Below are positions 14,749 to 24,153 of a stretch of DNA of 64,000 nt, in pieces; positions within the stretch are counted from its first letter, which is position 1; each line of letters opens with the position of its first letter. The position numbers and the translations under genes are program-made. The notes below the pieces were generated by a model. The model searched no databases, was not told the origin of the DNA, and saw nothing but the letters and a program-made list of their open reading frames with translations. The stretch comes from Pseudomonas sp. IAC-BECa141. GTDB taxonomy: Bacteria; Pseudomonadota; Gammaproteobacteria; Pseudomonadales; Pseudomonadaceae. The stretch lies in the NCBI RefSeq assembly GCF_020544405.1, contig NZ_CP065410.1:4092001-4156000 (forward strand), written 5' to 3'.

Positions 14749-17373
14749 TTACACATGCGGTTCGTCGAACAGCGAGCGGTTTTGCAACTGCTGGGTGGAC
14801 TGACGCCACTGCTGATCGATGTAGGGTTGAAGCTCTCGCGCCAGTTGCGCCGGATCCTTTACGTCGCCCTGTACGGTGACATGCAGGGGCGCCTGAATAT
14901 CGAACCGCTGCTCAACTTTGGTCGACTGGGGTTTCGCAGCAACAGGCGGTGCGAGCATCGCCGGTACCGCCGGGGATGCCGCATGATTCAATGCACGCGT
15001 GACATCTCCCAATGCTGTTGCAGTCGGCTCCCGTTCAGGCAACAGAGGCTTGGAAACAGGTGACTTTGGAACCTGTGCCGGCAGCGCTTGCATCGGAGCC
15101 GGTAACGGCTTGGGACTGTCGGGAGTCGCTTGAGGTACGGGCGCAGCACCGGTCAGCAGCGGCAACATTTTCGGTTGCGGCTGAACCATGTCTTTGACGA
15201 CCGGTACCGGCGCGAATGAACGGGCGACATCGCCCATTACCGGCGGAATGTTCTGCCCGGCATTGACCATCATCATCGGCCCGGCATCCGGCACCTTCTT
15301 GAGTGAGTCAGGGGTTCCGAACAGCTCTTTGCCCGCAAAGCCGCCGAGTGCGTCCCCGCCCATGTAACCGAGATAACCACCAATCAATCCACCGACCATG
15401 GTGCCAATGATGGGAATGGCCGATCCGATAGCGGCCCCCGCTGCAGCGCCGGCCAGTGTGCCGGCCAATCCACCCGCCGCTTGCCCGTAACCCTCAGCTT
15501 TTTCATCTTGAGTTTCGGCGTTCTGATAGGTATCCCATGCCTTGTATCCCGCATCAGCGATGGCGACCACGGCGGTTCCTTTCACCACAGAGCCAACGCT
15601 AGGACCACCCCCGCCTCCACGGGTGATACTCTCTTTGCCGCCGCCCTTACCGCCTTTTCCGCCCTTTCCTTTTTTCCCATCACGACCGGTATCGAAGTCG
15701 CCGGCATCCAGTCCGCCGCCCATGGCCGAAAGGTTGGTGACAATGACCTTTTGCGGAATGTTCGGGTTGCCCATCAAGGTGCCGCGCCCGATATTCATCA
15801 GGCCCTTGCCCATCTTGAATGCGCTGACAGCCCCCTTGAGCGCGACCAGGCCTGCCACAGCGGTGCCAATGGCCGTCACCAAACGTGGCGACTCATCGGA
15901 CAGGCCTGCGAGCTGACGACTGACATTGGTAATGCCCTCCGCCACCGCATCAGTGACCGGGCGAATCGCATCACCGATGCTGCGCATGGCATCGTCCATG
16001 CTCTGGGCCATTTCGGACCATTTTTGCGCGGACGTTTGCCGGCGCTCAGCCAGGTTCTTGTCGAGGATCCCGGTGGCATTGGCCGAGTCCTTCTTCAACT
16101 GCTCATACAGATCCTTGTTCTGCATGTACGCGGTCAGAGCAGCCTTGACCTGCATGTCGGCGAACAGGTCGCCGGTACGCAAGGCTTCTTCCAGGGACTT
16201 CATCATGCCCTTGGCCTTTTCTGGATCACTCTCCTTGCTGATGCCGGCCACAGCTTTGGCCATCTCGGCAGCGCGCTTCGGATCCGTCGCTTCGATGTAT
16301 TTCTGGGCCAGCGCGAAACTGGATTCCAGCGTGGATTTGCCGTTCTGCAGACCGGTCTGCATCGACCCCTTGTAGTCGATGCCCGCCTTTTCATACGCCT
16401 TGACCGTTTCACCAGAGCCGATCTTCTCCATCCAGTTTTTCAGGTTGTTGGCCGCCTCGTCCGAGCCGCCGGCAGTCTTCATCTGCACCTGCAACATCGC
16501 GCCCAATTGCGACACCGAGTCCATGCCGGTGATGCCCAGCTTGCCCATGCCGGCCAACAGCTCAGGAAACCACTTGGCCATGTCAACCGCTTCAAAACTG
16601 CCTGCCTGTCCCTGATAGGCGATGGCCTCGAGCGCCTTTTGCATCACGGCCGGGTCGGTGATCTTGGCGTTCTGCCCCAGGGCGTTGATCATCTTGGCGG
16701 TTTCCGTACCGTCCGATCCCTGCCCCACAGCGAACTTGGCCGCCGTCGGCGCATAGGCCAGTGCCTTGTCCAGCTCCATGCCGGCACCGACCAGAGCGTT
16801 GACCAACTCGGCCACCTGGTTACGCGCCATGCCCGTATCCCGCGACGTGTCGATCACGGTTTTGGAGAGCTGAGTTTCTTCTGGTGTGTTGGCAATGTTG
16901 GCCTTGATCGCGATGTCACGAATGATCGCGCCGTAGTCCGCGCTGACCTTGGTCGGGATGGCCACGGCGGCCGTCAGGGCGCCGGCCTGGCCGAGGGTGC
17001 TTTTCATGCCCTGCCGACCTTCATCCAGTTGCCGGTGGCCGAGCGCTTTGAGTTCGGCACCGGCCGCAACGCGACCCATCGTGGCGTAGGCCTTGCTCAA
17101 ACGTCCGACCTCGACGCCCTGTTTCTTCAGGAGGTCAAGATTCTTTTCGTATTTGGACAACAGCTTGTCGGCACCGGCGGCGCCGGTTGCGTGCGCCTTG
17201 CGCCACTCCTCGCGCAAACGCATGGTGTCGCCGATGGTGTTCTGCAGCACCCGGGCTTTGCTGCCGACCGTGTCCAGGTGCTTGATCTTGCTTTCGACGT
17301 CCTTGAACGCTTTGCCCACTGTCGGATCGACGGCGCCGCCGATGACAAAGCCGAGTGCGAGATTCTTCGCCAT
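14749..17373 (-). CDS. Tail tape measure protein
   Basis: 874 aa. N-terminal coiled coil, a tape-measure core around 150-450, a Gly-rich hydrophobic block near 640-690 (GGLAGTLAGAAAGAAIGS) that may insert in membranes, and a Pro-rich tail. It sets tail length and lies just downstream of the chaperone genes, as in P2-like tails. Confidence 0.92.
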   Translation of the reverse strand: MAKNLALGFVIGGAVDPTVGKAFKDVESKIKHLDTVGSKARVLQNTIGDTMRLREEWRKAHATGAAGADKLLSKYEKNLDLLKKQGVEVGRLSKAYATMGRVAAGAELKALGHRQLDEGRQGMKSTLGQAGALTAAVAIPTKVSADYGAIIRDIAIKANIANTPEETQLSKTVIDTSRDTGMARNQVAELVNALVGAGMELDKALAYAPTAAKFAVGQGSDGTETAKMINALGQNAKITDPAVMQKALEAIAYQGQAGSFEAVDMAKWFPELLAGMGKLGITGMDSVSQLGAMLQVQMKTAGGSDEAANNLKNWMEKIGSGETVKAYEKAGIDYKGSMQTGLQNGKSTLESSFALAQKYIEATDPKRAAEMAKAVAGISKESDPEKAKGMMKSLEEALRTGDLFADMQVKAALTAYMQNKDLYEQLKKDSANATGILDKNLAERRQTSAQKWSEMAQSMDDAMRSIGDAIRPVTDAVAEGITNVSRQLAGLSDESPRLVTAIGTAVAGLVALKGAVSAFKMGKGLMNIGRGTLMGNPNIPQKVIVTNLSAMGGGLDAGDFDTGRDGKKGKGGKGGKGGGKESITRGGGGGPSVGSVVKGTAVVAIADAGYKAWDTYQNAETQDEKAEGYGQAAGGLAGTLAGAAAGAAIGSAIPIIGTMVGGLIGGYLGYMGGDALGGFAGKELFGTPDSLKKVPDAGPMMMVNAGQNIPPVMGDVARSFAPVPVVKDMVQPQPKMLPLLTGAAPVPQATPDSPKPLPAPMQALPAQVPKSPVSKPLLPEREPTATALGDVTRALNHAASPAVPAMLAPPVAAKPQSTKVEQRFDIQAPLHVTVQGDVKDPAQLARELQPYIDQQWRQSTQQLQNRSLFDEPHV

Positions 17374-17409
17374 GTGCGTGTCCTTGGGTCGAGGATGATT
17401 GGAAATGGC

Positions 17410-17526
17410 TCAGTCCGTGAGCCACCACACGATGTCGTTGAAGGGCATGGCCATGATCTCGGCAGCCGAGAAACCGGTCTCCTTGGCGAGTCGCTTGGCC
17501 AGCCCCTTCAACGTCGGCCCGTCAAA
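17410..17526 (-). CDS. Tail chaperone second product (gpE' type), probably made by frameshift
   Basis: After the gpE-like stop at 17522, a second frame reads FDGPTLKGLAKRLAKETGFS and ends IMAMPFNDIVWWLTD, just before the tape-measure gene. The frame is open upstream into the gpE-like gene, has no ATG or SD at its beginning, and is offset +1 (equal to -2). Tail chaperone pairs of this kind are normally joined by ribosomal frameshifting. The exact slip site was not identified. Confidence 0.6.
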   Translation of the reverse strand, partial: FDGPTLKGLAKRLAKETGFSAAEIMAMPFNDIVWWLTD

Positions 17527-17842
17527 TCTCGTCGTCTTGGACCAGACGAAAATAGCCTTTCTGCAGGCGCATGTAGTCGACCAGTTTGAGGGCCATCAGA
17601 TCCTGTTCCGGGGTCTGAGTCAGCGAGGAAAACAGCGACATTTCGCGCTTTTCTTCATCGCCGTTGCAGGTAGCTTGCGCGGCTCGAATATCTCGCACGC
17701 ACGGCGCACGAATGGTCAGCGTGTCGACCAGCACACCCGACAGTTCGGTGGGGTGTCGCAGTGAGATGCGAAAGCCTTCCTCGGTCAGTTGCAGCCAGCT
17801 TGGCAGTGGTTTTTCTTGAGTGGCTTGATTCGTTTGCGTCAT
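17522..17842 (-). CDS. Tail assembly chaperone, P2 gpE-like
   Basis: 106 aa, acidic, with LRHPTELSGVLVDTLTIRAP near the N-terminus and a helical C-terminus. Position between tube and tape measure and the following second frame identify the chaperone pair that loads on the tape measure before tube polymerisation. Confidence 0.8.
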   Translation of the reverse strand: MTQTNQATQEKPLPSWLQLTEEGFRISLRHPTELSGVLVDTLTIRAPCVRDIRAAQATCNGDEEKREMSLFSSLTQTPEQDLMALKLVDYMRLQKGYFRLVQDDEI

Positions 17843-17854
17843 TTCATCGTGTCC

Positions 17855-18358
17855 TTAAAGGCCGAGGGCCGAACGTTCGTCAGCGAGCTGGTCGACGCCG
17901 TCGACGACCAGGACCATCCCCAGCATGTCGATCTCGTAAACCACGCGGCCGGCGACTTCGAGCTTGTAGTAGGTCAGTGCCATGTTGTGTTTGGTCTCGG
18001 CCTTGTCGCCGGGCTTCCAGTCGCCCATGTCGACTTCCTTGATACCGCCACGCATGGTGACGATCACTGGGGTGACCTTGCCTTTGAGGCCTTTGAACGA
18101 GCCGCGGAACACCGCACTACAGGCGGTGCGGTCAGACAGGCCGAAAAACTTCAGCGCTTCGCGGCGCACACCGTTGGTGGTGAAACCGGCTTCGAGCTTT
18201 TCCACGCCAGTCGGAATTTCAACCTCGCCGGCCATACCGCCGCCTCGGTAGGCTTCGGTTTTCAGGACCACCTTGGGCAAGGTGAGGCTCGGCATTTCAC
18301 CGGCAAAACTGACGCCGTCGATAAACCCGGCGCAGTTGGAGAGAACTTCAGGAATCAT
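17855..18358 (-). CDS. Major tail tube protein (P2 gpFII-like)
   Basis: 167 aa. IPEVLSNCAGFIDGVSFAG at the start, and GMAGEVEIPTGVEKLEAGF and YYKLEVAGRVVYEIDMLGM inside are typical of the FII tube. It polymerises inside the sheath, which is encoded next door. Confidence 0.92.
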   Translation of the reverse strand: MIPEVLSNCAGFIDGVSFAGEMPSLTLPKVVLKTEAYRGGGMAGEVEIPTGVEKLEAGFTTNGVRREALKFFGLSDRTACSAVFRGSFKGLKGKVTPVIVTMRGGIKEVDMGDWKPGDKAETKHNMALTYYKLEVAGRVVYEIDMLGMVLVVDGVDQLADERSALGL

Positions 18359-18370
18359 CTGGGTGCCTCC

Positions 18371-19537
18371 TTAGGCAGCTTCAAGCACTTCGGTCATCCA
18401 CTCGTTGGTGACCTCGAAAAGGAAGTTCGGGTTTTCCGCCGGCGGCACGTCGGTGAAGCGGATCCGCCAGTACACCTTGCCCTGCTCGATCTGGCTGGCC
18501 GTGTTCAATTCGTGATCCGGGAACACCTCGAAGTTGATCACCGCGCCTTGGTTCTTCAGGTCGCGCATGAACGCTTCCAGGCCGTCGGTGACGTCCTTGA
18601 CGTAGGTCTTGGTGATCGAGCGGTCGACCGCCCATTTGTGGCCGGCCTGAACTGCATCCATGAGGATGAACAGCGTGCGCACGCGGGTGACGAACGCCCA
18701 TTTAGGATCGCTCGACAGCGTGCGGTTACCCCAGAGACGGAAACCGTCGTCACGAATGATCGTGGTGATGTTCGCGTTGTTGAGCAGGTTGGCTCGGCAG
18801 GTCTCATCGCCATCCAGGTACTCGACCGCACGGGTGGTACCGGTGATGCCGGTGAACTCCTTGTTCGACGGCGAGGCCCAGAAGCCGTAGGTAGCATCGG
18901 TCCAGGCAAACAGGCCGGCAGTCCAGGCAGAACCAGGCGCGTCCAACGTCTTGCTTTCGCCGGTGTCCCAGAACTGCACACCTGGGTCGACCATGAACAG
19001 ATTGCGACTGCCGAAGTTTTTCGCGTAGGCCATGGCGGCCTCGTCGGTGGTACATGGCCCGTCGATGATCCCGATAGCCCGCAGCTTTTGCGCCAGGCTA
19101 TCCATGGCCGTGGCCACTGCTTGCGTAGCCGAATGGCCGGGGGCGATCAGCAATCGCGGCTGGGCGTTGAACAGGCTCTTGCCATCGAGCAGCGCCTGCA
19201 GACCGGTACGCTGACCGGACGCCAACTCACCCCCGATGATGGCCGAGGTCTGCAGCGCCGGGTCGTCCATCTTCGGCACACCGATGGCGACGATTACTGC
19301 CTTGGCCTTGGCGTAAATCGCCTTGCAGGCCTTGGTGATCGCTGAATCGGCGCCGAACGCTGCAATGGCTTCACGTTCGGTGGTGATCAGCTTGAGTTCG
19401 CCGGCCTTGGCCGTACCGCCACCCACCAAGCCAGGGCTGAAGGTGTCGCACAGGCCGATGATCGACGAGGACGGGAGCGAGATAGTGCGTGCGCCGGTAT
19501 CGACCGAGGTGGTCGTGACGCCGTGAAAGAAACTCAT
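18371..19537 (-). CDS. Tail sheath protein (P2 gpFI-like)
   Basis: 388 aa. Starts FFHGVTTTSVDTGARTI and contains DGPCTTDEAAMAYAKNFGS and the C-terminal YWRIRFTDVPPAENP, the sheath core. It shows that the tail is contractile. Upstream lie a terminator, a short tandem repeat and a palindrome (19562-19654). Confidence 0.93.
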   Translation of the reverse strand: MSFFHGVTTTSVDTGARTISLPSSSIIGLCDTFSPGLVGGGTAKAGELKLITTEREAIAAFGADSAITKACKAIYAKAKAVIVAIGVPKMDDPALQTSAIIGGELASGQRTGLQALLDGKSLFNAQPRLLIAPGHSATQAVATAMDSLAQKLRAIGIIDGPCTTDEAAMAYAKNFGSRNLFMVDPGVQFWDTGESKTLDAPGSAWTAGLFAWTDATYGFWASPSNKEFTGITGTTRAVEYLDGDETCRANLLNNANITTIIRDDGFRLWGNRTLSSDPKWAFVTRVRTLFILMDAVQAGHKWAVDRSITKTYVKDVTDGLEAFMRDLKNQGAVINFEVFPDHELNTASQIEQGKVYWRIRFTDVPPAENPNFLFEVTNEWMTEVLEAA

Positions 19538-19561
19538 AAGGCTCGTTCTCCAGAAACGAAA

Positions 19562-19584
19562 AAGCCCCGCGTGTCTGCGAGGCT
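19562..19584 (-). terminator. Intrinsic terminator upstream of the sheath gene
   Basis: AAGCCTCGC-loop-GCGGGGCTTTTT on the minus strand, with one G-T pair. Confidence 0.7.
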
Positions 19585-19590
19585 TGAGGA

Positions 19591-19620
19591 GTTGGTGTTG
19601 GTGTTGGTGTTACGCGTAAC
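19591..19620. repeat. GTTGGT tandem repeat running into the palindrome GTTACGCGTAAC
   Basis: Three to four copies of GTTGGT (19591-19608) are followed by a 12-base perfect palindrome at 19609-19620. It lies between two terminators ahead of the sheath gene, where a regulatory site or recombination scar would fit. Confidence 0.5.
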
Positions 19621-19628
19621 GGAAAAGA

Positions 19629-19654
19629 AAACGCCCCGTCAGTGCGGGGCGTTT
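19629..19654 (-). terminator. Intrinsic terminator at the end of the fibre-assembly gene
   Basis: AAACGCCCCG-loop-CGGGGCGTTT, then TCTTTTCC on the minus strand. It overlaps the stop codon of the preceding gene. Confidence 0.8.
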
Positions 19655-20096
19655 ACTGAGGCGGTTCGGTCAACCACATAGGCGCAATCGGTCGATGTTC
19701 GGCGAATGGGAATTGCGAACCTTGCGGCCAGTCGCGCAACTGGCGGCGGTAAGCCTGCAGCTCCGCGTACTGCTCAGCGGTGATCGAGGTCGCGCCGCCC
19801 TCCTCGATCTCGTCACGATGCCGAGAAACGAGCGGATCGGTCAGCGCCAACTGCGCATCCCGCCAAGCGCGCTCTGTATCGGCCAGCGCCTCTACATCAA
19901 GCGGCGGCGGATCAATCAGAACCGGCTGACCATTGGGCCTCGACGACATTTTTTTGGGACTGCGCGACAGCTCGTCAAGCAGCGATAACCAAACACTCTC
20001 CGCCACTTCGACCACGTCGGCCGGCATGTTTTCGCCATTGATCTCAAGGGTATAAGCCCCGCATGTGGACGGGCTGAAATACACAACTCTTGTCAT
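19653..20096 (-). CDS. Tail fibre assembly chaperone
   Basis: 147 aa from ATG 20096. MTRVVYFSPSTCGAYTLEIN, a DPPPLD segment, and EIEEGGATSITAEQYAELQAY are typical of the C-terminal tail-fibre assembly (Tfa/gpG-like) family. It lies 2 bases after the fibre gene. It helps fold or attach the fibre tip. Confidence 0.82.
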   Translation of the reverse strand: MTRVVYFSPSTCGAYTLEINGENMPADVVEVAESVWLSLLDELSRSPKKMSSRPNGQPVLIDPPPLDVEALADTERAWRDAQLALTDPLVSRHRDEIEEGGATSITAEQYAELQAYRRQLRDWPQGSQFPFAEHRPIAPMWLTEPPQ

Positions 20097-20098
20097 TT

Positions 20099-22054
20099 TT
20101 AGTTCCCTATTGCTCGCCACCACACCGTCCAATTCGATGTGGACGCAGCTGACTGATTCTGAACGCGCAACGTGCAACCGGTCAGGGTCACCGATCCCCC
20201 CATAAGCGCGTGCATCAAACACAATGACCCCACGTGCGTCAGCGATACGTTTCGAACACCATTAAGGAACGGAACAGGGAATGTGACGTAAACGTATCCG
20301 TTAGCATCCGTAACACCCGACCCCCACTGCTCGATCACCCCCGACGAGCGCCGCTCATAGCCATTCCCCAGAATCGACGACACACCCGACCCGCCTACAG
20401 CAAGCCAGCCACCAGACGCCGCGATGAATTCCGACGCGACGCCGTTACCCAGCACGACATTGGGCGAACCAATCGTGTTGCCATTAGGCCCGGCAATGTT
20501 GCCGTTTATCGACCTTACAGTGCAGGTGGCCGTGGCTGATGCCTGAATGTAGAAGCGGCTCCCAACAGGCAACTGCGACGAATCAGGCAGCGTAAGAGTG
20601 ATTGCCGGAGCGTTGGCATAGACATACTTGCCGACATCGGCAGCCGTCAAAACCGTATTTGCTGAGTAGGTCACATAACCGGCCAAACTACCCGCTGCAC
20701 GCTGCACAAACTCGGTAGTCGCCAATGACTTGCTGCTGTCGAATTGCGGCTGCGTCTCCCAATGCGCCCCCCGCAAAATCGGCGAATACTTCAGCGCGCC
20801 ATCGCCCCCTTCCAGCGCCCAGCCCTGACCGTTATTCAAGCGCCGGAAGGCCGAGATTGTTGATTGAGGCTGAGTGAACGGCCCCAACGCGCCGTTGATC
20901 GCAATCAGAGACTGCCCGGCCTTCGCCTTGAAGGTCGCACCATTCAACCCCGCGAGAACAGTAACGACTGCCCCTTGAGGAACAGTGCTCGAATCCGGCA
21001 GGGTGACGGTCGACCCCGACCCGCCAGGCGCCACCAAGCGCCCAACATCAGCTGGCGATAAATCTACGCTCCCGGGATAGGTCACCAGATCCGCATAACT
21101 ACCCTGCGCTCGTTGGGCGAACTCGGTCGTCGCGAGCGATTTGCTACTGTCGAACTGCGCCGGCGTCGGGGCTGTCGGGTTGCCGGCGAAACTCGGCGAA
21201 AACAACCGGGCTAACCCGTCTGTAATGTCCTTGAACGTCAGCGCGGTAGTGCCCACGACAATCGGGCCATCTGTCACCAGTTGCCAAATCGTATCGGCCT
21301 GCGTCGCCCCGATCTCGACCGCCACCGTCAGGTTGGGCGTTACCTTGGCGCTGTTGTCCGCATCCTTGGCCCGCACCCAGGCACCCACCGCCACCACATA
21401 CGGCCCGTTATCCTTGGCGGCCGCCTGATTTTTTACCAGCACCCGATCACCGGCCGCGAGCGCAACACCGTCAATCGTCTGCAGACCGACCAGACTGATA
21501 TTGGCGGTGGTAGCGGCGCGCACCGACTGCTTTATGTCGAGCTTGCTCAGCTCGTCCAGAATGCGCGAATCGACATACTCACGCGTCGCCAGCACCACCG
21601 CCGGGTCGATCTTGAGGGTGATGTTCCCGGTACTGGATACCACAAAGTTCATCCGCACCACTTGCGTGCGGCCGGAGCCTTGCGACAGCAGCGGCTTGAA
21701 GCTCGGCGCACAGTTGGCCACCGCCACCAGATCCCCGTCCGCGTCGTAAAGGCCGATTTCGCGAATCCATTTACCGCCCTCATCGGCCGGAATGATTTGC
21801 TCGGCGATGATCACCGCCGGGTTGATCGGGTCAACGCGAAGCTGATTCAACGGCTTGCGGCGCCACTCGCTGAGCAACTTGGTCTGAGTGGCCGCCGGCA
21901 CCGGATTCGGCGGGTCGGCCAGACCGCCCGGGTTGGCATCGCCAACCCCCATTTCGGTGATTCTCCAGGCAACGCCGAGCGCGTCGGCGTTCGCCTGTTT
22001 GGCCATCCCCACGTTCGTGAGGATCGCGAAAAACTGCGAATTCGCATCAATCAT
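20099..22054 (-). CDS. Tail fibre protein (P2 gpH-like)
   Basis: 651 aa. The N-terminal 160 residues (baseplate attachment: FFAILTNVGMAKQANADALG, then WIREIGLYDADGDLVAVANC) match contractile-tail collar fibres. Two repeats begin FDSSKSLATTEF at about 303 and 433. The C-terminus is Gly/Ser/Val-rich, as in receptor-binding tips. This is the probable host-range determinant. Confidence 0.9.
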   Translation of the reverse strand: MIDANSQFFAILTNVGMAKQANADALGVAWRITEMGVGDANPGGLADPPNPVPAATQTKLLSEWRRKPLNQLRVDPINPAVIIAEQIIPADEGGKWIREIGLYDADGDLVAVANCAPSFKPLLSQGSGRTQVVRMNFVVSSTGNITLKIDPAVVLATREYVDSRILDELSKLDIKQSVRAATTANISLVGLQTIDGVALAAGDRVLVKNQAAAKDNGPYVVAVGAWVRAKDADNSAKVTPNLTVAVEIGATQADTIWQLVTDGPIVVGTTALTFKDITDGLARLFSPSFAGNPTAPTPAQFDSSKSLATTEFAQRAQGSYADLVTYPGSVDLSPADVGRLVAPGGSGSTVTLPDSSTVPQGAVVTVLAGLNGATFKAKAGQSLIAINGALGPFTQPQSTISAFRRLNNGQGWALEGGDGALKYSPILRGAHWETQPQFDSSKSLATTEFVQRAAGSLAGYVTYSANTVLTAADVGKYVYANAPAITLTLPDSSQLPVGSRFYIQASATATCTVRSINGNIAGPNGNTIGSPNVVLGNGVASEFIAASGGWLAVGGSGVSSILGNGYERRSSGVIEQWGSGVTDANGYVYVTFPVPFLNGVRNVSLTHVGSLCLMHALMGGSVTLTGCTLRVQNQSAASTSNWTVWWRAIGN

Positions 22055-22655
22055 GATAAACGTCCAGAGTGTCTATGGTGTGTTCGCGGCCGACCACGCC
22101 AATGCTGCCGGTGACCTCAATGTCACGCATGACGGGCGGGTAAACGTCGATTTCGTCGCCGTCGTAGAGGGACACGGCAATGTCTAAATTGCCTTGGGTT
22201 TCCAGGCTGATGGCCAAGCCGGTAAGTTGTCGGCTGACGGGCTTGGCGTCGTCGATTAAGCGTTCAAGTTCGAGATACATTTCCTCGGTGATGCCGGTGT
22301 CCAGCACCCCCACCTTCAGCGCGAAGGTGCCCGGCACGCCCTGCGGCACGGTGTTGAACCATTCGACGATCTCGATCAGGTAGCCCAGCGGCTCAACCAC
22401 TCGACGCAAAGCGCCGATGGTGCCCTTGTGCTTGTGGATGAAGAACGACGCCTTGATGGCGGCACGCTTGACCGACTCCGACCACGCCGGATCCCAGCGG
22501 TCGACCGACCAAGCCCAGGCCAGATGCGGCAGCAGGTGCACCGGACAGGTGTCGGGGTTGTACAAGGTGCGCAGCGGAATCAACGTGTTTTCGGCAAAAG
22601 TCGCCTCGATACCCCGCTCCAGGGGAGTGCTGTTGAGCGGCAAAAGACTGCGCAT
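22047..22655 (-). CDS. Baseplate protein I (P2 gpI-like)
   Basis: 202 aa from ATG 22655. LPLNSTPLERGIEATFAE, PHLAWAWSVDRWDPAWSE, FFIHKHKGTIGALRRVVEPL are gpI hallmarks. Baseplate wedge component, 2 bases after gpJ and overlapping the fibre gene by 8. Confidence 0.92.
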   Translation of the reverse strand: MRSLLPLNSTPLERGIEATFAENTLIPLRTLYNPDTCPVHLLPHLAWAWSVDRWDPAWSESVKRAAIKASFFIHKHKGTIGALRRVVEPLGYLIEIVEWFNTVPQGVPGTFALKVGVLDTGITEEMYLELERLIDDAKPVSRQLTGLAISLETQGNLDIAVSLYDGDEIDVYPPVMRDIEVTGSIGVVGREHTIDTLDVYHD

Positions 22656-22656
22656 A

Positions 22657-23541
22657 TCAACCTCCCAGCACGACGGAATAACCGGTGCAGTACGCCGCCT
22701 GCGCCTTGGTCGGTTTGAGATCCAGCCAGTCCGCCAGCTCCACGCGGGCCACGCCGGCAACATGCAGCTGCGCATCGACGCCAGAACGCGCCACTTCGAC
22801 GCCCAACCGGCGGCGTGGATTGATCCAGGCCTCAAGCCGCTTGATCGCCTCGGTAAGCGCGGCGTCGTTCTCCGGGCCAGCACCTTTCATGTGCAGCACG
22901 GCGTCGACGCGGTAGCGCAGGATCTGCGCGCCGCGCACCGTGACGCGATCACCCACCGGGCGCACGTCGTCGTCATTCACCGCAGTGGCGACCAGCTTCA
23001 ACAGTTCAGGACTGGCCGTGCCGTCACCTTCAAGGCCCAACACCGTGACATCCACACAGGCCGGTGACGGGCTTTCAGCCGTTGCATCTGCCACCAGCGC
23101 TGAAGCATTGCGCGCATGCAGTATGTAACTGTTACGCGGCCCTGCCGTGGTCAGTCCCTCATAGGCCAATTGCACGCGCTCGCGCAGAGCGTCGTGTGAT
23201 TCCATCACCGCCTCGACCGGTGGTACCGCCAGCGGATCGGCAGGTTGAATCACCAGGCGCTTGAGATTGACGTTAGCCGCAAGGTGCTCCAGATCGGCGC
23301 CCGTCGCATAGGCCAGGAGTTGCGATTTGGCCGCGTCGTTGACCCGTGCCCGGTTGCCGAGCTTGATGTAGCTGGCGACCTCCAACAGCTTGGTCACCGG
23401 ATCACTTTCCAGAGAGGCCGTCCAGTTCCCACCCATGTGGCCGCGAAACACGTCGAGTGCCTCGCCAAACACTTCTTCAAAATCCAGCGGTTCCAGCACG
23501 TCCGGTGCCGGTAGCTCCGACAGATCCACCAGGGTACTCAT
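22657..23541 (-). CDS. Baseplate protein J (P2 gpJ-like)
   Basis: 294 aa from ATG 23541. DLSELPAPDVLEPLDFE at the start and LLAYATGADLEHLAANVNLK inside identify the gpJ wedge. It overlaps the W gene by 4 bases. Longer reading upstream has no ribosome site. Confidence 0.92.
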   Translation of the reverse strand: MSTLVDLSELPAPDVLEPLDFEEVFGEALDVFRGHMGGNWTASLESDPVTKLLEVASYIKLGNRARVNDAAKSQLLAYATGADLEHLAANVNLKRLVIQPADPLAVPPVEAVMESHDALRERVQLAYEGLTTAGPRNSYILHARNASALVADATAESPSPACVDVTVLGLEGDGTASPELLKLVATAVNDDDVRPVGDRVTVRGAQILRYRVDAVLHMKGAGPENDAALTEAIKRLEAWINPRRRLGVEVARSGVDAQLHVAGVARVELADWLDLKPTKAQAAYCTGYSVVLGG

Positions 23542-23864
23542 ACCCACACCTCCAACGTGCCGCGCACACCGAGGTATTCGCCGCTGACTTGTATGTTGAT
23601 TTTGCCGCCCAGCATGGACAGCACGCGCACCCGTTCCAGCTTCAAACGTGGCTCCCACCGGCCCAGCGCCCTGGCCGCTTCAGCCTGCACGGCGCTTTTC
23701 CAGCCCTCATTGACAGGCAGGTCAACCATGCGCCGGAGCTTGCTGCCGTACTCCGGACGTTCACGGCGGCTCACCAATGGCGTGCCGAGGATGTCCCCGA
23801 TGGACTGGCGTAAATGCTCGATGCCGGAGATGGGTTGCCCGGTGTGGCGATCCATTCCGATCAT
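23538..23864 (-). CDS. Baseplate protein W (GPW/gp25 family)
   Basis: 108 aa. ISGIEHLRQSIGDILGTPLV and RRERPEYGSKLRRMVDLP with the conserved E-Y-G-S motif are those of gp25-like baseplate lynchpins. Coupled to the gene for J. Confidence 0.92.
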   Translation of the reverse strand: MIGMDRHTGQPISGIEHLRQSIGDILGTPLVSRRERPEYGSKLRRMVDLPVNEGWKSAVQAEAARALGRWEPRLKLERVRVLSMLGGKINIQVSGEYLGVRGTLEVWV

Positions 23865-23869
23865 CGGGT

Positions 23870-24100
23870 TTACTCCTTGAGCGGCTCGAACTCGGCATGG
23901 GCTTTGAGCGTTTTCAGCGCCACATCGTCGGCGCTATCGACCGTGACCTTGTTCTTCGCCACGGCGAGCGTGCGGCCGTCCGGCAGGACAACCGTGCGCG
24001 AGGTGTAGAGCGTGTCGCGAAAGGTCACGCCCATGGGCATCAGCACTGGGCTGATGGGAGTGGACTCAGGCGCAGTTGTTTCATCTTGATGTTTGGCCAT
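23870..24100 (-). CDS. Hypothetical 76-aa phage protein
   Basis: ATG 24100 with GGAG 6 bases upstream. Hydrophilic, with FRDTLYTSRTVVLPDGRTLAV in the middle. Always-between-V-and-W position suggests a baseplate accessory, but I recognise no family. A terminator lies just upstream. Confidence 0.55.
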   Translation of the reverse strand: MAKHQDETTAPESTPISPVLMPMGVTFRDTLYTSRTVVLPDGRTLAVAKNKVTVDSADDVALKTLKAHAEFEPLKE

Positions 24101-24120
24101 GGGAACTCCAGGCATGAAAA

Positions 24121-24139
24121 AGCCCGCACGCGGCGGGCT
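24121..24139 (-). terminator. Intrinsic terminator after the spike gene
   Basis: AGCCCGC-CGCGT-GCGGGCT, then TTTTC on the minus strand. Confidence 0.8.
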
Positions 24140-24153
24140 GAGTAAATGTTGAG

